Of a DNA stretch of 64,000 nt, positions 9,385 to 18,421 are shown piece by piece. The DNA is taken from assembly GCF_937770335.1 (NCBI RefSeq), contig NZ_CALJHY010000004.1, positions 124,001-188,000 on the forward strand, given 5' to 3'. This stretch comes from an uncultured Glaciecola sp. (GTDB lineage Bacteria; Pseudomonadota; Gammaproteobacteria; Enterobacterales; Alteromonadaceae). The notes below the pieces were generated by a model. That model was not told the DNA's origin. It worked only from the letters and a program-made list of their open reading frames with translations, and ran no database searches. Positions within the stretch are counted from its first letter, which is position 1. Each line of letters starts with the position of its first letter. A program made the translations under genes and the position numbers.

Positions 9385-12291
9385 TTATCTTCCTATTGTC
9401 GTCTTTTCTTTTTTAGGAGAGCGTTTAAAATGTTCTTTTTGTTGTGCACTGAACTTTTTATAACGTGTCTGCCAATCTGATGGTGATGTGACCTTTTCAA
9501 CCTGTACAGCGGTTACCTTATATTCTGGACAATTGGTCGCCCAATCAGAGCTATCCGTAGTAATAACGTTAGCACCACTAATAGGGTGATGAAAGGTAGT
9601 AAATACCACACCACTTTGCATACGCTCACTCACTTTCGCCTTCAGCACAGTATCACCAGCTCTGCTCGTAATCCCTAACCAGTCACCATCATTGATACCT
9701 CTTTCATCGGCATCGTTGGGATGTATTTCAAGCACATCTTCTTTGTGCCAAGTTTGATTAGCCGTTCGTCGTGTTTGCGCACCGACATTATATTGGCTTA
9801 GTATTCGCCCTGTTGTTAACAACAATGGGAACCGCTTATTGGCGCGATCTTCACTTGCAAGATACGGAGTAATCGCAAAACGACCGTTACCAATAGGAAA
9901 GCTTTCCACATGCATAATGGGTGAGCCATCAGGAAATTCCTCGTTACAAGGCCACTGAATACTGCCCTGCTCTTCAAGCTTTTTATAACTTACTTGGCTA
10001 AAGGAAGGAACTAGTGATGCTATCTCGTCCATTATTTCAGACGGATGCTCATAATTCATAGGGTAACCTAACGCATTTGATAACTTTTGGGTCACTTCCC
10101 AATCTGCGTACTTAGCCAATGGCTTCATTACTTTGCGGACCCGATTTATGCGTCTTTCGGCGTTGGTAAACGTGCCATCTTTTTCAAGAAATGAAGATCC
10201 TGGCAAAAACACATGTGCGTATAACGCCGTCTCATTTAAGAAAATGTCTTGTACAATTAAGCACTCTAGTGACGACAATGCGGCCTGGACATGTTGTGTG
10301 TTAGGGTCTGACTGTAGGATGTCTTCTCCTTGCACGTACATGGCTTTAAATGTTCCTTCAATTGCTGCATCAAACATATTTGGAATACGCAAACCAGGTT
10401 CATTATCTAAGGTAACACCCCAGTTTTTTTCAAATTTTCCGCGAAGTAAGTCGTCGCTTACATGCTGATAACCCGGAAGTTCCTGCGGGAATGAGCCCAT
10501 ATCACAAGAACCTTGAACATTATTTTGTCCTCGTAATGGGTTGATACCCACGCCCTCGCGACCTATGTTTCCGGTCGCCAGCGCTAAGTTTGCTATGCCC
10601 ATTACCATGGTAGAACCTTGGCTATGCTCGGTAACACCTAAGCCATAATAGATCGCACCATTTTTTGCCTTAGCGAAAGCTCGGGCTGCAATACGGATTT
10701 GTTCCGCATTAACCGTAGTGATGCTTTCCATCGCTTCAGGTGAGTTGACCTCATCGAGAATAAATTCACGCCATGCGTTATATTCATCAGTGCGTTTTTC
10801 AATGAAATTTTTATCTTCTAGGCCTTCGCTAATAACGACATGTGCTATCGCATTTATCATAGCAACGTTAGTACCCGGTTTTAACGGAAGATGATGGTTA
10901 GCATTAATATGAGCGGTGTTAAGTAAATCAATCGTTCTTGGATCGACCACAATTAACTCTGCTCCCTCACGCAAACGTTTACGCAACAGGGATGCAAATA
11001 CAGGGTGTGCGTCAGTGGGATTTGCCCCGATAACCATAATTACATCGGATTTCATTACCGACTCAAAAGTTTGGGTTCCAGCTGATTCACCAATGGTTGC
11101 TTTTAATCCATACCCTGTAGGTGAATGACAAACGCGGGCACAGGTGTCGGTATTATTATTACCAAAAGCAGCGCGGATCAATTTTTGAACAAGATAGGTT
11201 TCTTCGTTGGTACAGCGAGATGAGGTGATTCCGCCAACACTTTCACGACCGTATTTAGCCTGAATGTTTTTAATTTTGTTGGCTGAAAATGCTAATGCTT
11301 CATCCCAACTAACCACTCTCCATTCTTCATCAATGCTGTCGCGCACCATCGGTTCAGTCACGCGATCTTTATGAGTTGCATAACCAAAAGCAAAACGTCC
11401 TTTAACACAGGAGTGGCCTTGGTTGGCTTTACCGCCCTTGTAGGGCACCATGCGTATAACTTCTTCGCCTTTCATTTCAGCTTTGAATGAACAACCCACA
11501 CCACAATATGCACAGGTCGTGATGATGCTGTGTTCTGGCTGACCTTTTTCGATCACTGACTTTTCCATCAATGTTGCTGTGGGACAAGCCTGCACACAGG
11601 CACCGCAAGACACACAATCAGAAGACATGAAGTTTTCATCGCTAGTTCCTGCACTGACTTTGGATGCAAAACCACGACCTTCAATAGTTAAGGCAAAGGT
11701 ACCTTGGACTTCTTCACATGCTCTAACGCACCGAGAGCATGTTATACATTTGCTTGGTTCGAAAGTGAAATAGGGATTTGAGTCATCGATTTTGGCATCA
11801 AGATGATTATCACCATCAAAGCCATAACGTACTTCACGTAAACCTACAGCACCAGCTACGTCTTGCAATTCACAATCACCATTACTTGAACACGTTAAGC
11901 AGTCAAGTGGATGATCAGATATATACAGTTCCATAATATTGCGTCGTAATTTAGCAATATCGTTGTTTTGTGTAGTCACCACCATACCTTCTTTAACTGG
12001 GGTGGTGCATGAGGCTGGATAACCGCGCATTCCGGTAATTTGTACAGCGCACAAACGACAGGATCCAAACGCTTTTAAATTATCACTTGCGCATAATTTG
12101 GGAATGTTAATGTCAGCCATGGAAGCAGCGCGGAGCACTGAAGTACCCTCAGCAACAGTCAGTGTTACGCCATCTATTTCTATGCACACTGTCTCAGTAG
12201 ATTTACTGGCAGGCGTCCCATAATCTTTGTTCACATCAAACTTTGGCTGATTTGAAGTGCCTTCAGTTGCGGGATTATAATAATTAACCAT
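9385..12291 (-). CDS. fdsA: NAD-dependent formate dehydrogenase catalytic (alpha) subunit
   Basis: Catalytic subunit oxidising formate to CO2 at a molybdenum bis-MGD centre in the cytoplasm. In order along 968 residues: a NuoG-like [2Fe-2S] domain (LCASDNLKAFGSCRLCAV), a His/Cys cluster region (HPLDCLTCSSNGDC), two [4Fe-4S] motifs (CITCSRCVRAC and CVSCGACVQACP), the molybdopterin-oxidoreductase cluster CAYCGVGCSF, and the catalytic region with a Cys Mo ligand in CARVCHSPTGYG (not selenocysteine). A C-terminal dinucleotide-binding domain contains TTGRILSQYNVGAQTRR. The ATG at 12291 overlaps the fdsB end by 8 bases. Electrons pass through the clusters to FdsB/G and NAD. Length and motifs match the FdsA family well. 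Confidence 0.96.
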   Translation of the reverse strand: MVNYYNPATEGTSNQPKFDVNKDYGTPASKSTETVCIEIDGVTLTVAEGTSVLRAASMADINIPKLCASDNLKAFGSCRLCAVQITGMRGYPASCTTPVKEGMVVTTQNNDIAKLRRNIMELYISDHPLDCLTCSSNGDCELQDVAGAVGLREVRYGFDGDNHLDAKIDDSNPYFTFEPSKCITCSRCVRACEEVQGTFALTIEGRGFASKVSAGTSDENFMSSDCVSCGACVQACPTATLMEKSVIEKGQPEHSIITTCAYCGVGCSFKAEMKGEEVIRMVPYKGGKANQGHSCVKGRFAFGYATHKDRVTEPMVRDSIDEEWRVVSWDEALAFSANKIKNIQAKYGRESVGGITSSRCTNEETYLVQKLIRAAFGNNNTDTCARVCHSPTGYGLKATIGESAGTQTFESVMKSDVIMVIGANPTDAHPVFASLLRKRLREGAELIVVDPRTIDLLNTAHINANHHLPLKPGTNVAMINAIAHVVISEGLEDKNFIEKRTDEYNAWREFILDEVNSPEAMESITTVNAEQIRIAARAFAKAKNGAIYYGLGVTEHSQGSTMVMGIANLALATGNIGREGVGINPLRGQNNVQGSCDMGSFPQELPGYQHVSDDLLRGKFEKNWGVTLDNEPGLRIPNMFDAAIEGTFKAMYVQGEDILQSDPNTQHVQAALSSLECLIVQDIFLNETALYAHVFLPGSSFLEKDGTFTNAERRINRVRKVMKPLAKYADWEVTQKLSNALGYPMNYEHPSEIMDEIASLVPSFSQVSYKKLEEQGSIQWPCNEEFPDGSPIMHVESFPIGNGRFAITPYLASEDRANKRFPLLLTTGRILSQYNVGAQTRRTANQTWHKEDVLEIHPNDADERGINDGDWLGITSRAGDTVLKAKVSERMQSGVVFTTFHHPISGANVITTDSSDWATNCPEYKVTAVQVEKVTSPSDWQTRYKKFSAQQKEHFKRSPKKEKTTIGR

Positions 12292-13873
12292 GGTTAGTCT
12301 CCTCTAATACTGCGTTGCTTGAAGGTAAATGAAAATCTTCGGGAAAATCTTTATAAGCACTTATCACTGGGATTGGGGTCATACTTCCCATGGCACACAA
12401 GGAGCCATTAATCATGGTTTCACACAAGTCGCTCAGTAATATCATGTTTTCAGCGCGAGACTCATCATCTTTTATCCGATCAATCACCTCCACGCCACGG
12501 GTTGAGCCGATTCTGCAAGGGGTACACTTACCGCAAGATTCATCGACACAAAATTCCATAGAAAATCGGGCTTGCTCGAGCATGTCTACAGTGTCGTCAA
12601 AAATGACGATGCCACCGTGGCCTAACACTGCTGATGCCTTTGTAAACGCTTCATAGTCCAGCGGAATATCAAATTTAGAGGTTGGTAAATACGCACCTAA
12701 TGGTCCGCCAACCTGAATTGCTCTGATTGGTCTTTCACTTTGCGTTCCACCAGAAAAATCGTTGAGCAGACTTTGTAAGGTTGAGCCAAAGGGCAACTCT
12801 ATCAGTCCACCTTGTTTAACATTTCCAGCTAATTGAAATGGTAACGTACCCCTTGAACGATTGGCTCCATATTGCTGGTATGCCTGTCCACCTTGGCTCA
12901 AAATATAAGGAATTGCCGATAAGGATAATACGTTATTGACTACTGTTGGTTTACCAAAAAAACCCTCGATGGCTGGTAACGGCGGCTTGAAGCGAACAAC
13001 ACCGCGTTTACCTTCCATAGACTCCAATAAGGAGGTCTCCTCACCACAAATATAAGCCTCAGCGCCTAATCTGATTTCCAAGTTAAATGTTCTGCCGCTG
13101 CCACAAATATTATTACCTAAGTAGCCTTCTTTTGTCGCTATTACGATGGCTTCCTGCAGTATTTCATCGGCAACAGGGTACTCAGACCTAAGATAAATAT
13201 AGCCTTCATCAGCACCTACTGCCAGTCCAGCAATGATCATGCCTTCAATTAGCATAAAGGGGTCACATTCCATCACTAACCTATCAGCAAAGGTGCCTGA
13301 ATCGCCTTCATCCGCATTGCACACAATGTATTTTTTATCGGAAGGTGCATCGTGCACAGTCTGCCATTTTATACCTGTTGGGAAAGCTGCACCACCACGC
13401 CCTCTTAGTCCGGAATCAACTACCGTGGTAACGATTTCTTGGCTAGTGGCAGCAAGTGCTTTGTGCAGACCAGTAAATCCGTCTAATGCCAAGTAATCAC
13501 TGAGCGATAAAGGATCCGTTATGCCTGCGCGGGCAAAAGTTAAGCGTGTTTGCTTTTTTAAGTATGCGAGCTCTTCGGTCAGGCCAAGCGCCAAACTGTG
13601 CGCTTGAGTATGTTTGGATAATACATTGGTTGTTATGTCTGTCATGATGCTGGGCACATCTGAGACGTCAACCGGACCATAGGCGAATCGCCCTTTTGAG
13701 GTTTCAACTTCAACCATAGGCTCTAACCAAAACATCCCGCGGGAACCGTTTCGTATTAAGTTTAACTCGACTTTATGCTGAGTTGAATAGTCTGAGACAG
13801 CTTGCGCAACATCATGGGCACCTAGAGATAATGCAGTACTTTCTCTTGGAATAAACATTTTAATTGTCATCAT
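12284..13873 (-). CDS. fdsB: NAD-dependent formate dehydrogenase beta subunit (NuoF-like)
   Basis: Flavin and NAD-binding diaphorase subunit that passes electrons from formate oxidation to NAD. The 529-residue protein has an extra N-terminal region (about 1-130) with FARAGITDPLSLSDYLALDGF, then the FMN/NADH module: GRGGAAFPTGIKW, CNADEGDSGTFADR and AEAYICGEETSLLESMEG. The [4Fe-4S] cluster motif near the C-terminus is ESCGKCTPCRIGS with a downstream Cys in NGSLCAMG. Its start overlaps the stop of fdsG, and its end overlaps the start of fdsA, so the three are one tightly coupled transcript. The alternative, a complex I NuoF, is ruled out by this gene neighbourhood. Confidence 0.95.
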   Translation of the reverse strand: MMTIKMFIPRESTALSLGAHDVAQAVSDYSTQHKVELNLIRNGSRGMFWLEPMVEVETSKGRFAYGPVDVSDVPSIMTDITTNVLSKHTQAHSLALGLTEELAYLKKQTRLTFARAGITDPLSLSDYLALDGFTGLHKALAATSQEIVTTVVDSGLRGRGGAAFPTGIKWQTVHDAPSDKKYIVCNADEGDSGTFADRLVMECDPFMLIEGMIIAGLAVGADEGYIYLRSEYPVADEILQEAIVIATKEGYLGNNICGSGRTFNLEIRLGAEAYICGEETSLLESMEGKRGVVRFKPPLPAIEGFFGKPTVVNNVLSLSAIPYILSQGGQAYQQYGANRSRGTLPFQLAGNVKQGGLIELPFGSTLQSLLNDFSGGTQSERPIRAIQVGGPLGAYLPTSKFDIPLDYEAFTKASAVLGHGGIVIFDDTVDMLEQARFSMEFCVDESCGKCTPCRIGSTRGVEVIDRIKDDESRAENMILLSDLCETMINGSLCAMGSMTPIPVISAYKDFPEDFHLPSSNAVLEETNHG

Positions 13874-14361
13874 TATCTCCCTTTAGCTTTTGTTTTAAAA
13901 GTGGAAACAAGACGTTCAAATTTCTCATTACTCACTCGGCCATAAAGCTCATCGTTAATTCTTATATTAGGGCCCGTTGCGCAATTACCTAGACAGTAGA
14001 CGCTATCGAGACTAAACTTTTTGTCAGCGGTTGTGCCTCTGTATTCGATATCGAGGTGCTCTTTAGCATGTTGTTCAAGCCCTCTGCTTCCGCGTGACTG
14101 ACAAGCCTCAGCACGACAGATTTGAATTTTATGCTCACCCGGTTGTGATGTTCTAAATTGATGATAGAAACTGATCACACCATGGATTTCAGCTGGTGTT
14201 TGCTGAAGTTTTTTGGCTATTGTGTCAATTGTTTTTAATGGAATATAACCAATTTCTCTTTGGATTTGATGCAATATAGGCAGCAACGCACCCTTCTTAT
14301 GTTTTAGTGTGTCAATTATTTTGACCACATTTGATAAATCTGAAGAAAAATCTAATTGCAT
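13873..14361 (-). CDS. fdsG: NAD-dependent formate dehydrogenase gamma subunit (NuoE-like)
   Basis: A 162-residue thioredoxin-fold [2Fe-2S] subunit, first gene of the fds operon. It shows LLPILHQIQREIGYIP typical of NuoE-type proteins, the cluster Cys residues in ICRAEACQSRG and YCLGNCATGP, and a short C-terminal tail. It forms the diaphorase module with FdsB. The ATG at 14361 faces the divergent regulator across a 293-base region where the operon promoter must lie. The operon order on the minus strand is fdsG-fdsB-fdsA-fdhD-fdsD, the classical order of soluble, NAD-linked formate dehydrogenases. Confidence 0.95.
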   Translation of the reverse strand: MQLDFSSDLSNVVKIIDTLKHKKGALLPILHQIQREIGYIPLKTIDTIAKKLQQTPAEIHGVISFYHQFRTSQPGEHKIQICRAEACQSRGSRGLEQHAKEHLDIEYRGTTADKKFSLDSVYCLGNCATGPNIRINDELYGRVSNEKFERLVSTFKTKAKGR

Positions 14362-14457
14362 GGTATCTCCTGGATGACGGACCTATTTCGTTCAAATATG
14401 AAATAAAGTACATATACCTACAGCGTTATAGTAGTATAAGGCGGTAGACGTAAATAT

Positions 14458-14479
14458 GATGTTATCAAATTGTAACATC
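14458..14479. promoter_or_regulatory. Perfect inverted repeat, candidate operator for the fds regulator
   Basis: GATGTTA and TAACATC are perfect 7-base arms around an 8-base AT-rich centre. It lies in the divergent region between fdsG and the regulator gene, about 97 bases before fdsG. Symmetry and position suit a dimeric HTH protein; binding is inference. Confidence 0.45.
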
Positions 14480-14654
14480 AGTAAATAAATATAAGAATAT
14501 GAAATGAATTTCTTATTAGTAAGCTCTATTCATTATTATGTGTTGTGCAGGGCACATTAATAGAACACTTTTATCAATGCACGTTAGCTCTTCACAGTAA
14601 AGTTAATGCAGATAAAAATCAGAAAATTAACCCCAATATAGGTGTCCAGTCGTA

Positions 14655-15737
14655 ATGCCCAATAAAGTAGTGATAGCAAAGAGAATATATATTAAGGCTG
14701 CCTGGAAGTTTTATGATGACAACGGCGAAAATGTTGACCCTCGGATTTTTGCCTTACTAAATGCAATTCATGAATCTGGCAAATTAACCAAAGCCGCAGT
14801 TGAGCTCGGAATGTCTTATCGTCATGTGTGGAATATTTTAAAAAAATGGACCGATTTTTTTGGCTCTGAGTTAGTTGAACTACAAAAAGGAAAAGGGGCA
14901 ACATTAACCCCCTTAGGTGAAAAATTATTATGGGCAGAACAGCTAGTTAATGCGCGCTTTGAACCCCAACTTAATAGTCTAGCCTCAGAATTAAATTTGG
15001 AAATACAAAAGAACCTGACTTTTAAAGAACCATTATTAAGGATTGCCGCAAGTCATGGCTACGCGGTGGCTTTGTTACCTGAATTTACAAATAAATTTAA
15101 ATTAAATCTACAATATAAAACCGCTGAGGAATCCCTTCAGGCACTGACGAGAGGGGAATGTGATATTGCTGCATTTCATTTGCCCACTGATATTGTGAAC
15201 CAGACCCTCGTTGATATGCATAATAAATATTTCAAGCCGGACACTTACAAGGTGATTCGCTTTGTGACACGACAACAAGGCTTGATGGTTAAAAAAGGCA
15301 ATCCGAAAGGTATTCAAAAAATTGAAGATTTATTGCGTGCCGACATTAAGTTTATCAATCGTCAGGATAACTCTGGGACACGTCTATTAATCGAGGAAAT
15401 ATTTAGAAGGGCATCGGTTGATTTTACACAAGTTGCAGGTTTTAATGAAATTGAATTTACACACTCAGCGATTGCTGCTTACGTGGCTTCTGGCATGGCC
15501 GACACGGGTATTGGAGTTGAAACAGCAGCAAGCCAATTTGGTTTAGACTTCATACCATTAACAACAGAAAATTACGTATTGGTCTGCCATCATAAATCAG
15601 TCAAAAAATTTGCCGTACAACAGTTAATTGCCGAATTAAAAACTGAAAAATTTCAACAATCCGTTCTAAAACTTGCGGGCTACAAGCCTGTTCTTTGTGG
15701 GGATGTTTGTAAATTAGAAGAGATATTACCTTGGTGA
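14655..15737 (+). CDS. ModE-type HTH regulator with C-terminal PBP-like sensor domain
   Basis: The 360-residue protein has a winged-helix DNA-binding domain like that of ModE/LysR proteins (about 28-95: ALLNAIHESGKLTKAAVELGMSYRHVWNILKKW). A periplasmic-binding-protein-like domain follows (about 115-350), including AFHLPTDI, FINRQDNSGTRLLIEEIF and AYVASGMADTGIGVETAA, typical of the PBP-like sensor fused to ModE-type HTHs. It has no signal peptide, so it is a cytoplasmic one-component sensor. Position suggests it controls the divergent fds operon; the ligand may be molybdate, tungstate or formate, which I cannot tell. The ATG has an AGGTG box. C. necator FdsR, by contrast, is a LysR-type protein. 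Confidence 0.8.
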   Translation: MPNKVVIAKRIYIKAAWKFYDDNGENVDPRIFALLNAIHESGKLTKAAVELGMSYRHVWNILKKWTDFFGSELVELQKGKGATLTPLGEKLLWAEQLVNARFEPQLNSLASELNLEIQKNLTFKEPLLRIAASHGYAVALLPEFTNKFKLNLQYKTAEESLQALTRGECDIAAFHLPTDIVNQTLVDMHNKYFKPDTYKVIRFVTRQQGLMVKKGNPKGIQKIEDLLRADIKFINRQDNSGTRLLIEEIFRRASVDFTQVAGFNEIEFTHSAIAAYVASGMADTGIGVETAASQFGLDFIPLTTENYVLVCHHKSVKKFAVQQLIAELKTEKFQQSVLKLAGYKPVLCGDVCKLEEILPW

Positions 15738-15882
15738 ACGCCTTATTTACCTCCGGTTACTGAAGATAATTGAGGCTAAGCCGGAACAATCTGTTGACCA
15801 CTGTTCTGCGTAATAACTCCACCGACCATCTAGTAAGTAGGCGTGTTTTTTATCTGTCACTTCAGCATCACAATAGTTAAAA

Positions 15883-15916
15883 AAAAACTGCTTTAAAATA
15901 CATTAAAGCAGTTTTT
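15883..15916. terminator. Bidirectional rho-independent terminator
   Basis: Arms AAAAACTGCTTTAA and TTAAAGCAGTTTTT enclose a short loop, with T tracts on both strands. It lies between the convergent regulator gene and OFA transporter gene and can serve both. Confidence 0.85.
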
Positions 15917-15952
15917 ATTTTTTACATCATTCAGCCCATTAATGGGCTTCAT

Positions 15953-17671
15953 TTATGGATGCGTATTTTCTACATGATGTTTTGCATCAACTGGACGAAC
16001 CGTTAAGTTAGCAAAGAAAGCAATGACCAATAATGCCGCCATAACATACATAGTAGTATTGTATAGGCTTGGCGTTGGATCAATTGTGCCAGCAGGCACG
16101 AGTTCCATCAACTTGCTTACTGTTACGGTTTTAGCCGCAACCAATTCATTTAGCTGACTTACCGCTGAACCAAATTTAGCCTGAAATACAGCAGGATCTA
16201 TTTTTGCAACTAAGTCGGTAATGGCATCATTTAGTGACATGTTTCTTAGATACGTGATGGCAAATGGGCCTAATACGCCCGCAGTAGCCCACGCTGTTAA
16301 TAAACGACCGTGTATTCCACCAACATGTAACGTTCCAAAAATATCAGCTAAATATGCTGGGATAGTCGCAAAACCACCGCCGTACATAGTGAAAATTATC
16401 ATGGTCGCAGCATAAAACATGATTAACCAAGTAACCGAAGGATCAGCGCTCACCTGTGAGGCCGCATAAGGGATTGACAAGTATAGAAGGGTGCCTAACG
16501 CAAAGAACCAGTGATAGGTATTTTTTCTACCAATGAAATCTGAAATAGACGCCCAAAAGAATCGTCCACACATGTTAAATACTGAAATCATTAATACATA
16601 CGTGCCGGCAAAAGTGGCCGTCGCGACAGTCGGTAAAGTTGAACCAAATATGTCAACCATCATAGTTTTGGCAACCCCAATTACACCGATACCGGCCGTA
16701 ACGTTGAAGCAAAGTACAATCCATAATTTCCAAAACTGAGGTGTTTTAATAGCTTGGTCAATGTGAACATGGTTATGACTAATCATGCTCTTAGCTGATT
16801 CATCTTTAGCTGGTGGCGTCCAACCTTCTGGTTTCCAGCCTTCAGCAGGAACACGATATGAAAAAGAAGCGATTATCATGACGATAAAGTAAACGACACC
16901 CAAAGTTAAGAAGGTACCTGCAGCACCAGTGTTACCACTGCCCACTACGTATACACCAGCATCGCCAGGAAATGCCATTTTTGCAGCTTCACTTGCGGTC
17001 GCAACCACAACTTCTATGCTACCCGAGGTAGTTTCAACAAAACGTTTACCAGCTTCAGTTATCAATTTAACCGAACCTTCAGCTCCTAGATAAGTAGGTG
17101 CGACAGCATGCAGTTTTAATAAGAAAGCAATTAAAGGCGCGCCGATCATAGCACCACCACCAAAACCCATAATTGCCATACCCGTGGCCATGCCACGTTT
17201 ATCAGGGAACCAGCGCAGTAAGGTCGAGACTGGAGAGACATATCCTAAACCCAAGCCACAACCACCAAGGGCGCCGTAACCTAGATATACCAGCCACAAT
17301 TGATGAGTAGCAATACCTATGCTACCAATAATAAAACCACCACCCCAAAGGAAAGCTGCAGTAACACCGACACAACGAGGGCCTACCGCTTCTAGCCATT
17401 TACCAGCAACTGCTGCAGATAAGCCAAGAAATACGATTGCGACAGAAAATATCCATACAACACTACTTAATGTCCAATCACCGGCAGAACCTGTGACTAC
17501 ACCTAACTCTTTAATTAACGCTGGATTAAAAATACTCCAGGCATAAACTGAGCCGATGCATAAATGGATTGCAATAGATGCTGGAGGGACTAGCCAGCGA
17601 TTAAATCCCGCTTTGGCAATGATTCTTTCTTTCATCAGAAAAGAAAAAAATCCGCCTGTTTTATTAGACAT
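15953..17671 (-). CDS. OFA-family MFS transporter (oxalate/formate antiporter type)
   Basis: A 572-residue membrane protein with about twelve predicted transmembrane segments. The N-terminus (FNRWLVPPASIAIHLCIGSVYAWSIFNPAL) and GLGLGYVSPVSTLLRWFPDKRGMATGMAIMGFG are signatures of the OFA group of the major facilitator superfamily, which includes OxlT. A loop of about 70 residues after the sixth segment and another near the C-terminus explain the extra length. With the fds operon next door, formate (or oxalate as a formate source) uptake is the most natural guess, but OFA members also carry other small carboxylates, so substrate is inference. A bidirectional terminator lies 40 bases downstream. 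Confidence 0.85.
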   Translation of the reverse strand: MSNKTGGFFSFLMKERIIAKAGFNRWLVPPASIAIHLCIGSVYAWSIFNPALIKELGVVTGSAGDWTLSSVVWIFSVAIVFLGLSAAVAGKWLEAVGPRCVGVTAAFLWGGGFIIGSIGIATHQLWLVYLGYGALGGCGLGLGYVSPVSTLLRWFPDKRGMATGMAIMGFGGGAMIGAPLIAFLLKLHAVAPTYLGAEGSVKLITEAGKRFVETTSGSIEVVVATASEAAKMAFPGDAGVYVVGSGNTGAAGTFLTLGVVYFIVMIIASFSYRVPAEGWKPEGWTPPAKDESAKSMISHNHVHIDQAIKTPQFWKLWIVLCFNVTAGIGVIGVAKTMMVDIFGSTLPTVATATFAGTYVLMISVFNMCGRFFWASISDFIGRKNTYHWFFALGTLLYLSIPYAASQVSADPSVTWLIMFYAATMIIFTMYGGGFATIPAYLADIFGTLHVGGIHGRLLTAWATAGVLGPFAITYLRNMSLNDAITDLVAKIDPAVFQAKFGSAVSQLNELVAAKTVTVSKLMELVPAGTIDPTPSLYNTTMYVMAALLVIAFFANLTVRPVDAKHHVENTHP

Positions 17672-18123
17672 GTGCTTTAACCTTTTTACTATAAATTAAT
17701 AGAGACTTATTTACCTTCAATTCGTCCATGCTAAACGTTTTATTTTTGCTTTTTTTAGTCATATTTTATACACCACAAGTGATACATAAAATATGCGCCA
17801 AGAGTTTTTTTCTCCTGTTTCAAAGTAGCAGGCATTCACTAATTTTGAGTGGCAGTGAGGACAATAAATAAAGAAAATGCGCACTTATCTGAATGTAATA
17901 ATATCAATTATTAGTTGCAATTCGTTTTTATAAGCGAAGTAATATATGAACTAAATATCATATACAATTTCTTTGAATCCCACCTCTACACTTTACAATT
18001 AATTTACAAGCCATTTACAATGTTGCGACTATAGCACCGGTGTGTACATATACAAATATGAAAAGAATTGCTTATATACCATAATCTCTTCAAACATTTG
18101 CATATTTTAAAACCCTATACGCC

Positions 18124-18199
18124 TATAATAATTTAGGAACGTATTAGCCATATTGGTATCGACTTGGCTGATTACTATTTATAAATACGTCCCCTTTTT
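18124..18199 (+). ncRNA. Candidate small RNA with own promoter box and terminator
   Basis: A perfect TATAAT (18124-18129) is followed 6 bases later by a foldable segment from 18136. The outer stem pairs ACGTATT (18139-18145) with AATACGT (18184-18190), extended by GG/CC around a bulged A; the inner stem pairs AGCCA with TGGCT. A T5 tract ends it at 18199. The product would be about 64 bases, on the strand opposite to both neighbours. The -35 match is poor (TTGCAT with a 20-base spacer). Prediction only. Confidence 0.35.
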
Positions 18200-18218
18200 C
18201 ACTCACTATATTGATATT

Positions 18219-18233
18219 GACCGCCTAGCGGTC
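18219..18233. promoter_or_regulatory. Perfect short palindrome of unknown role
   Basis: GACCGC and GCGGTC are perfect arms around CTA, in an otherwise AT-rich spacer. It may be an operator; no protein can be named. Confidence 0.3.
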
Positions 18234-18388
18234 GATTAGTAAATAAGCATCGCATTAAGCAGCTATCGTAATATTTTGAACATAATGACAACTACCAAAG
18301 TTATTTTTAAGTACAATTTTGATTCGATAAAAAAGTACGAGATGGAACCTAGGAAAAGGTTAGCGGATGCAGCTAGCGCTAAGGGAAA

Positions 18389-18414
18389 CCCCGGTAGACG
18401 TTAGATAACCGGGG
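18389..18414 (-). terminator. Hairpin after moaA, probable terminator
   Basis: CCCCGGT (18389-18395) pairs with ACCGGGG (18408-18414), just past the moaA stop. On the moaA strand it is followed by a weak TTTCCCTT, so it is a modest intrinsic terminator at best. Confidence 0.5.
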
Positions 18415-18421
18415 TACGTAT

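Larger units (their letters stand above)
17672..18421. other. 750-base non-coding region upstream of the OFA transporter
   Basis: No gene is supported here. It must hold the OFA promoter. It also contains a possible small RNA with its own -10 box (18124-18199), a perfect inverted repeat GACCGC-CTA-GCGGTC at 18219-18233, and a GC-rich hairpin at 18389-18414 just beyond the moaA stop. Confidence 0.6.
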
